64,000 nt of DNA. Source: Bacteroidales bacterium. GTDB lineage: Bacteria > Bacteroidota > Bacteroidia > Bacteroidales > Marinilabiliaceae. The stretch spans positions 186,001-250,000 of the forward strand of contig JAKSLD010000001.1 of the NCBI GenBank assembly GCA_024401395.1. Direction: 5' to 3'. The notes under the pieces were generated by a model. The model did not search any database, had not been told where the DNA came from, and saw nothing but the letters and a program-made list of their open reading frames with translations. Both the position numbers and the translations under genes were made by a program. Positions 15,001 through 24,000 of this stretch are shown piece by piece. The stretch's first letter is position 1. Each line of letters begins with the position of its first letter.

Positions 15001-18000
15001 ACAGGGATAACATACTGACAAGTCACAACATCGCTAAGTGGATTACCATCAGCAACAGTAATCTTATATATACCCATAGCGAGGTTCTCCAACTTCTTCT
15101 CATCGGCAGCCTTCTTATTAGAGAAAGTAACAGTATTAGACTGACCGATAGTAATATTCTCCCAAGTTACGATATAAGAATAAGTATCATCTGCAGCACT
15201 AGCACCCTTAGTTACAATCATACCACCCTTGATATCGAGAGAAATACTACCAGCTGCAGCATTACCCTCAGTGAATTCAACAACCTTAGGTACTACAGAA
15301 ATCTGCTCAGTCTGCTTAATCTCAACAACGTCATCATGCTGAATATTATTAGCATCGATAACGCGAAGAATATATTTACCGGCCTTGACACCATCGAATA
15401 CATCAGTACCATGATCGACAGTAATAGTCTTAGGTTCTGCCACATTCGTAGCACTTTCAGAATTGAGGAGGTAAACCTCATAAGGTTTATGTCCACCATA
15501 AACCTCAACAGAAACCTCAGTTGTTTCACCAGGCCTACAGCTATTTATATCGAACTTGGTAATCTTTGTCTGAATATCATAGTAATCAAGCATGATATCG
15601 AACGACTTAGAACAATTCCAAGCAGAGTTTTCTACTGTAGGAACCTGCTTAACAGTCAACTCATACCAACCTGCAGGACCGTGAATAACCTGATTATTTG
15701 CCGTCTGATCTATAACGAACCTAGGGTCAGTTGATTCAATGTCATCGTAAGAAGTTGGTTTAGTCTTATCTGTTTCTTCACCTGTAGTAGTAAACGCCTT
15801 ATATTTCCAAGAGTAGCTATAGCTATACTCAGAATAACCCGGACCAGCCACATTACCAGGAGTAGCATAGACATGGATCTTACCATCAGCAGATGATTTA
15901 GCAGAAGCATAAACCTTCTCATGCTCCACCACCCCTATCGTCGATGGCAGGAAGATACTCTTTGTTAACTCACAACCTGTTGCCGCCTTCTTAATAGTGA
16001 GCGAGTAGTTTCCTCCTTTAACAACATTCTCCAACTCTTCAGTTGTATAGAAGCTATTGATACTATCACCTCGCCATTCGAGAGAATAGCCAGAGAGTTG
16101 ATCTGTTGTATTAGTCAACTGATAGTTAGCAATAGTCAACTTCCTGCTATCATCAGCGCACCACTGCGAAGGCACGAGATCAAAATTGATTCTATTAACA
16201 CCCTTAATCTTAATCTCTTTTACGAACTCACAACCCGTCTGAGGATGGCTGACAATGAGGGAGTAAGATCTCTCTTCAGCCTCACCATCTGCCTTACGAT
16301 AGGTAGGCAACTTAACATTTTCAAGAATATACCTATCAGTACCCACCTGAACCGGATCGAGGGTAGCAGGCATATTGAAATTATTAGGACCCTCAAATCT
16401 GAAAGACAACTGAGCTCGTTCAGCATCAGAGAAACCATCAATCTTAACCTGTACACCAACCGTATTGCCACTTCTTTCAGTACCTGTAGCGAGATCGGCA
16501 TCAATAGCACAATTCTCGACTTCGATATTAACCTTCTCGAATATAACGTTACGCTTATATTTTATTTCTGTCTCAGAAGGGAGAGCACACTTCTGAGTTC
16601 CGCCTACTACTGTATATCTGCCTTCGTCAGTAACTTCAACCTTATACTTCTTAGGCGGAATATTCCAAATCTTATTAGATGATTTGCCATCACCAGTGTA
16701 TTCCGACCAGCTGTCACCAGACGACTCATACCACTTATAAGTCAAAGCGCCAACAGCATTTTCTGTACGCACCTCAATGCTAGCGTCACTATCTCCTGTA
16801 GCACACTCTGGCTGGTCGACAACAAGTGTCACCCTAAATTGAGTAAGGACAATATTCTCTTCTATAGCTGGACATGTGTTGCTTGTAGTAGCACTAGACA
16901 TAGTACCATCTTCCTGTACCTCTCCCTCATAAGAATAGAAGTCATACACCTCGAGACGGTACACGCCCTCAGATAGGCCACCAATACGATCAGTATAAGA
17001 AGAACTACTAGGGTCATAAATCGTAGTCTTACTCTTGTCTGTAATTATACCCGACCGAACAGCTGCAATTTCGCCCTCCTTATACAAGAACCAACTTACA
17101 TAAATCTGTTCTTTTTCTGTATCTCCTTCTTTAATCTTTTCAACCCTTGCACCAGAGAAAGATGCAGAGATTTCTCCCTTGCCATCCTCACAGAGCATAG
17201 TAAGGACATTGCTTACGACAAGACTACTACGTGTATCGACTCCGATAGTCTTCTCCCACTGAGCCCCCATCTTATCAATAACCGTAATCTTGTAAGATCC
17301 CTTAGGAAGATCGACGATATCAATATTAGTATTCTTCTTATCAGGGTCAGTTGATCTAGTCAACTCCGTGAGGACAAGAGGTGCATTCTTAGAAACCTGA
17401 TAAGACACACCCGACTCGAGATTTGTGGCATATTCATTACCCTCAATCTTCACGGTATAAGGAGCCTCTCCGAAAATAGCGAGACTAATCTTACCATTCT
17501 CAGTATCAGCACAAGTGTTATCCCTCTTGGTATAGTTCACAACCAAGTTATAGGTATCCAATGGGAAATCCTCAGTGAGAGTACAACCCTTGTTATCCTT
17601 AACCTCAACAGTATATACTGCGGCAGGCAACTGCTGGAGTTCCACTGCTTGAGCAGCACCCACAGTCTTTTTGGATTCAGATACCGTTTTATTTCCCAAT
17701 TCATCAGTAGCCCAATACCCCTTATACCACTGCCACTTATACTCCTTACCATTACCACCTTCAGGAGTCTTGATAGTAATAGAGCCATGACCGACTTCAG
17801 AAGTAGTACCGTTATCAGGGACAATACTTACAGTCTCAACAGACATATTGACAGGCTGCTTGATCTCAACAACCGTTGAAGTAGCAGGACACTTACCAGG
17901 AGTTGCATCCTCACCAGGGTAAACCATCACCACATAATAGCCTGAAGCAGGCATTATAGTTGAGCTAGGTATCTTGAATGTGTAAGAAGTTTTACCCGAA

Positions 18001-21000
18001 GACAAAGTTTCTACATGACTCTGGTTAGGAACTATCGACAAGTTGGAAGCGTCAATAGGCTTAGAGATATCAATGACTTTGTACAACTCATAGAAATGTT
18101 TATCAGCAATACCCCATGTGGCAGTAGCCTTGATAGTAGCTATGTTGGCTTCACCATCTCCTCTTTCCGAATTTGGTGAACAGAGGAAGTTTTCATAGTC
18201 ATCAATGACTACTGAAACATTAGGTCTAACCTTAACTGGCATCTCTATATCACATGTAGGATCAACTACCTGTGGCAATTGATTTACAGTATAGTCTCCA
18301 GCATTTATCCAAGATACATAGTACTTAATCTTATAAGTTTCTTCCTTGGTAATGACACTCTTATTAACCTTGAACTGGAACTGCACACCATTCTGGACAT
18401 CCTGAATAGTAGAGATAGCCTGATCATTGCTATCAAATAGCTGAGCCTGGAACTTTGTTTCATGAGAACGCGGATTATCACGACGAATATCCGTCACAGT
18501 TGCCCAAGAACCAGACACTCGAGAAGTGATGACAGCATACTGGTCATTTTCATCGACAACAGAACAGATATCAAATGTCGGCGTCTCCGCAACTACCTCA
18601 TGAGGTTCGTACACAACTATAGTTTCAGTGTCCGTGCATCCCTTGGAATCCGTAGCTGTGAGTGTATATGTTCCAGGGTGAAGATTCTTGAACTTGCCTC
18701 TGCCTCTAGGAGCAGGATCTCCTTCCGCATGTTCAGGAACTTCTTCCGTAGGTGCAGGAGATAAAGCAGCGCCGGTACGATCAATTCCAGTCATAGTATA
18801 TGTGTACGTAGATAGATCCAACGGATTTTGTGAATTACCACCCTTCATGGTAACTACTTCTATCACACCATCATTCTTACCATGACAAGATATATCCTGA
18901 ACTGCATAGCGTACCAATTCTACATCATCCGCAGGTTCTGTCACCTCAAAGTCTACTGAGTAGAGACAATCATCATACTTGCCACTCCTTCCTGCATACT
19001 TAAACCAAATAGTGTACTCACCTGCTGGTATTTGCGACACCTCAAGAGTACCAGTAACCATTAAATTGCCAAGAGGATCTGCCTCCGCGTCTGCAGTTGG
19101 TGCGGTATATTTCACTTTTACTTCTGGCGCAATAGCTCCTGAACCTGCTGATACAGAATACTTCTTCTCTGTTGCAAAAGACGTAGCTTGTCCACTAGTC
19201 CATGTGCCATAATCTGGAGTAACGTTGACATTCTTCTTCGCTATCACAAAATGAACATCACTCTCAAACTTAGGATAGGTCAAAGAACACCCTACTGGAA
19301 TATCTGTAGTACTGATTACACCATCTGCTCCAGTGCCTCCTTCTGCAGGAACACTGGCAACCCCAACGTATTTTTTCTCAGCTATGTCATTGAGATACTT
19401 GAATACAATCTTTGCCTTACCATCGTTTCTCCCCCTACATGAGACTGGCGTTGTAGCCTCCGTCGGCTCAATGTCTGGCAGTCGCTTTATCTCAAAATCT
19501 ACTGTATTGACACAGAGACTCTCGTCTGTTGAAACAGATAATTTGTAACTTCCTACTGCAAGGTCTGATATGGATGGAACGTATGTCTCGTTTATTGGAG
19601 TACCATCTTCTTTCTTCCATATAATTGGCGGATTCAAAGTCGCTCCTTCTATCGTCACTGATGCAACGCCTTTTGTTCCATAGTTTGGTGCAGCGCCTGA
19701 TACCACTTCTTCTGTATTGCACGTAAATGGCTCATTTACAATCAAAGCATACTTCAGTGGCTCGGCCTCTCCTACATCTGCCTTTGCAATGTACGGACAA
19801 CCTGTTACTTTGTTAACCACCTTCAGCACATAGCTGCCTGGAGCTACATTGATATACTCTCTGTTTGACCCAGCTGATGGAGCTGCTTCTCCAATATTTG
19901 GCAGATCTGTTGGTGCCGTGGCAGAATTCTTATACCATGAATATGTATAGTCATTAAGATTCTCTTCTACTTCAGAAGTGCCTAAATCTTTCTTTATTTT
20001 TGTTAGGATAATTCTTCCGTTAGACTGTTCCTTACATGACTTGTCTACCATAAACTCCATACTAACCGTATGCGTAGACACTTGTATTACTTTTATCTCC
20101 TGAGGACACTCATCTGATATCGGCTGCTTTACCCCAGCTGGTATTGTTCTTCCATATATGTCAGTTAGGGCATTTCCTTTATATACATATAGATTATTTG
20201 GTTCTGATTCTTTATATGTATACTTCACTCCTAACTTCGCAAATACAGACCAACCGTCGCTGTTCGATACAATCTTGTTCGTCTCTGAGGTTTCAACCTT
20301 GGCTCCTATCGTGGAAACATACTTACCAGATGCATCTTTTTGCGATGTAATGACTAGTGGATAGCTTGCAGTCGAATTATTATCTTTAATATAGAAATCA
20401 AAATATCCATAATCTGCCTGGTGATCATAGTTCTGAAGACTGAACGACAGCAATGGTGTGAACACATCATTGACAGGATTATTTGCCCAGTTATCTTTTA
20501 CCTTGCCACTTGCATCCAAATAGTTATAGCAATATTCTACCTGCGCATCTGGTTCTCTACCATGCGCTGGCACTATAAGATACTGCTTGTAGTATGTAGA
20601 CATACAACCACTTTCAGTATCTTTGAAAATACTATTAATATTATAGATTCCTGGTTTGAGATCTTTCGCACAGAAATAGAAATCTCCATTCTGAGTATTG
20701 TACGTGTCATGCGGCGTACCATCTGCATTAACTACTGCAGGCACATATACATCCGAACCTGTCTCTTTGAAGTATAGACCATAGTTCGCAGTCTGCATAT
20801 TATCATCATACCTGGTTATCTCAAACCATACCGGTCCTGATGCACTTGAGCCTTGTCCAAAATCAGGAGTCAACGGATAGTATATCTCATCAATAGGACA
20901 GAACGAACGTTTCATGTCCTCTTGAGAATTTCCTACTGTGAACTTAACTGGTGAGTAGGTAACTATTCTGGTATATTTCTTTGCTCTATATATACATCCC

Positions 21001-24000
21001 GACGAAGACCTATAATCATAGTATATCGGGAACTGTAGGTTCGCCTCTGCTACTCCTCCTGTCAGATTTCGATAGGCTTGTAAATCTATAAGTGCTACCT
21101 TGACATGCTTGCCATCCGCATCTACCTCTTCCGCCAAATATGTCGTAGGTCGCCCATCCCTGTCTTTAATATAGCCATTATCATCCGCTTCACTTAACAG
21201 TATAGAACTCGCGACATTCGAATTATTTGGATCTTCAAGATATGTACCCAGAGATAACGTACCCTCAGGCACATTATCGGATGTAGATGCTATAACTATC
21301 TTAGCATACTTGTTTTCCGTTGTGTATGAGACCTTTACCTTCCTATCATTATCTGTCAATGTGCGTGAAAGTGGAGTCAACTCTGTCGTACAGATCGGAT
21401 CTGGCACTACAATGGTAACATCACTCTCTCCTGTAATACGTATCTTTCTGTAGAATACAGGGCCACAACCAGTATAGTAAATAACTCTGTAATAGGTACT
21501 TTGCTCTAAGTCTGAGGTATATATCGAATGATTGCTCAATCTCTTAGCTGCCGACTTGGTAAAGTTTGCTCCGGACAGAACGTCATTATTAATCTCCTTG
21601 AGAATACCTGATGCCATTTGGGCCTCAAATTCCGCCCACGACGATGGCAACATGACTTGACTCTCGTTTCTAACATCGCTACCTACCTTCTGAATATAGA
21701 ACTTTCCATTACTTGTCGTAGGTGGAACAAAACTCAAAATGTTCTCGTCAACAGTAAGAAGATCTTCACTGACTGTGGTAGTCTGGTCAACACTCCAGCA
21801 AAATGGTAGGTATCCATGCGAATTTGCCATACCTCCATTCAACACTTCTCCATCTGCACCAAACCACACGTCCAGATTCTTTGCTACCCAGTCATCTCCT
21901 TCATATTCTGCTGCATCGCGGATAGCCTTTGTCGCTGGATAGTAGTCTTCTATTGTTCCAGAAGTATTATGATGATCTTTTCCTCTCATGATACCAAAAG
22001 CAGGAGCTCCTTCATTCAAGAAGAATGACCATGTGGTCGTATGCTCGCAAACATCTGTAGCACATCTAGTTCTGTCTTCTCTGACAAATGTCCATGTGAA
22101 GCGATACTCGCCAGGTCCACGCCCTTCCCAACTCCATTTAATACCTAGACCTGATTCTGCCGATGGCTCAACTCCCGTAACTATATCATCAAATGTCACC
22201 ATACCTATTCCTGAACCATCATAGGTAACATGCGGCATAGATGTCTTCGCTACTTCTGTAGGACCTACTACCTTACGATCAATTACTGTATACGAACCAT
22301 CTGATTGCTTTTTCTCTATAACAATTGTACTTGTACCAGCAACACCTTCATAGTTATAGTCTATCGGCAAATAGGTCTGCGGATCCAACTCTCCTTGTTC
22401 ATGACCATTCAGGTTAACATAATCAACTGCTTCTCCTTCGGCTGTAAGTGAACGCGACGGATAGTTCAACAGAATATTAAATTCTCCGCCGTTTTCCGAA
22501 TAACACATAAATGGCGGCATATTATGCTGAAGCTCAAACTTTATGCGTACCGGACGTGAGACGTCTGCTCCACACTGGTCTGACATACACTCTCCATTGT
22601 GGACATGCAAGTTTATCGCTCCCACTCCACCAACTGCAGCTAACTCACTAGGTACGAAGTAATAATATAGGATTTCACCATCATCTCGCTTCGCATGAAC
22701 ATAATCCGACTCCGTGAAATAGTATGAATAATCATCTGCCGACTGATCCGTATATTCCTTGATTGGTTTTGCTGTCTTACTATGAAATGCCTTATAGCGT
22801 GTCAATATATCTACATCAACAGTTGCACCACTAAGTCTATCTGCTGTTACAATCTCAGTTGTGGCAGGCTCTCCTCCTCTGAATGTATAATATGCATCTC
22901 TGTCAATGACATACTTTATCGAAGCGTTACTATCCAACGTGCCTGTAATATCAGCCTCTAACGTCAACTCCGCTGATATATATACATATACTCCAGCAGG
23001 AACATTTGGAGTAAAACTATATGTTGCCGATGTACCCCACTCAGGGAAAGTGAATGTTAATGGCACATCAGGTCCCTGAGACTGAAGCATAATTCGATTA
23101 GGCCACTTCTCTGTATGTGCATAACGCTTGTATGTTGGCAAAGCGCTGACTGCTATTGACCTTGAATCATTTATCTGAGGAAGAGCAGGCTGATATGTCA
23201 CAACATCTGATGATCGGGATGTAACAGGTGACCCATACGTATATACAGGATCGTTTGTCCCTGGATAGTATGAGTATACATACACAAATGGATTGAGTTG
23301 ATACTCTGCATCATCATTCTCACATAGAAAATCTTCTGAGAAGCCATTCTGGAACGACTTGTCAAGACAGTCTATCGTAAAGAATATTTCATTTCTTACC
23401 GGTTGATACAAATAAACAGGCTTTGAGTCAGTATATATACAACCTGTCTCTCCATCCTTATACTCAAAGTCAACATTTATTTGCATTTTTGATGAGTTGC
23501 CTCTATACATCTGTGTAGGATAGAAAGCATAATACCACTCTCTCTCTTGTGGATCAAGCACTCTGTCATCTGGCAATATACCATTGACTTTTATTCTCGA
23601 ATAGCCGTATGGCAATGTATATACATTTGGTGTACCTTGTATCTCTATAACATCATTGGTACAGTAACAGTCATCTGCAAGTATCTTATACCTGGAATCC
23701 AAATTGGGTTTGTTCACCGTCATTGATGGATTGTTGCCTTGCTCATCCGTAGTAAAATACTGCGCACATGGCTCTTCTCCCATTCGGAATATAATCTCAT
23801 AGCGATACGTCGCGCCGCTAGCGGCATCTCCGTTCGGTACAAAATTTCTAATATCCGTTTCGCCTTCTGGATGATTTCTCCAGTCTGCTATAGTATACCC
23901 CTTCTCAATTGCAAGATCCCACTTTATACCTTCCGCTGAAAAAATCTGAGTATCAAAAAAGCCATTTCTACCATCTAGACCTTTTATTAGAAGTTCTCCT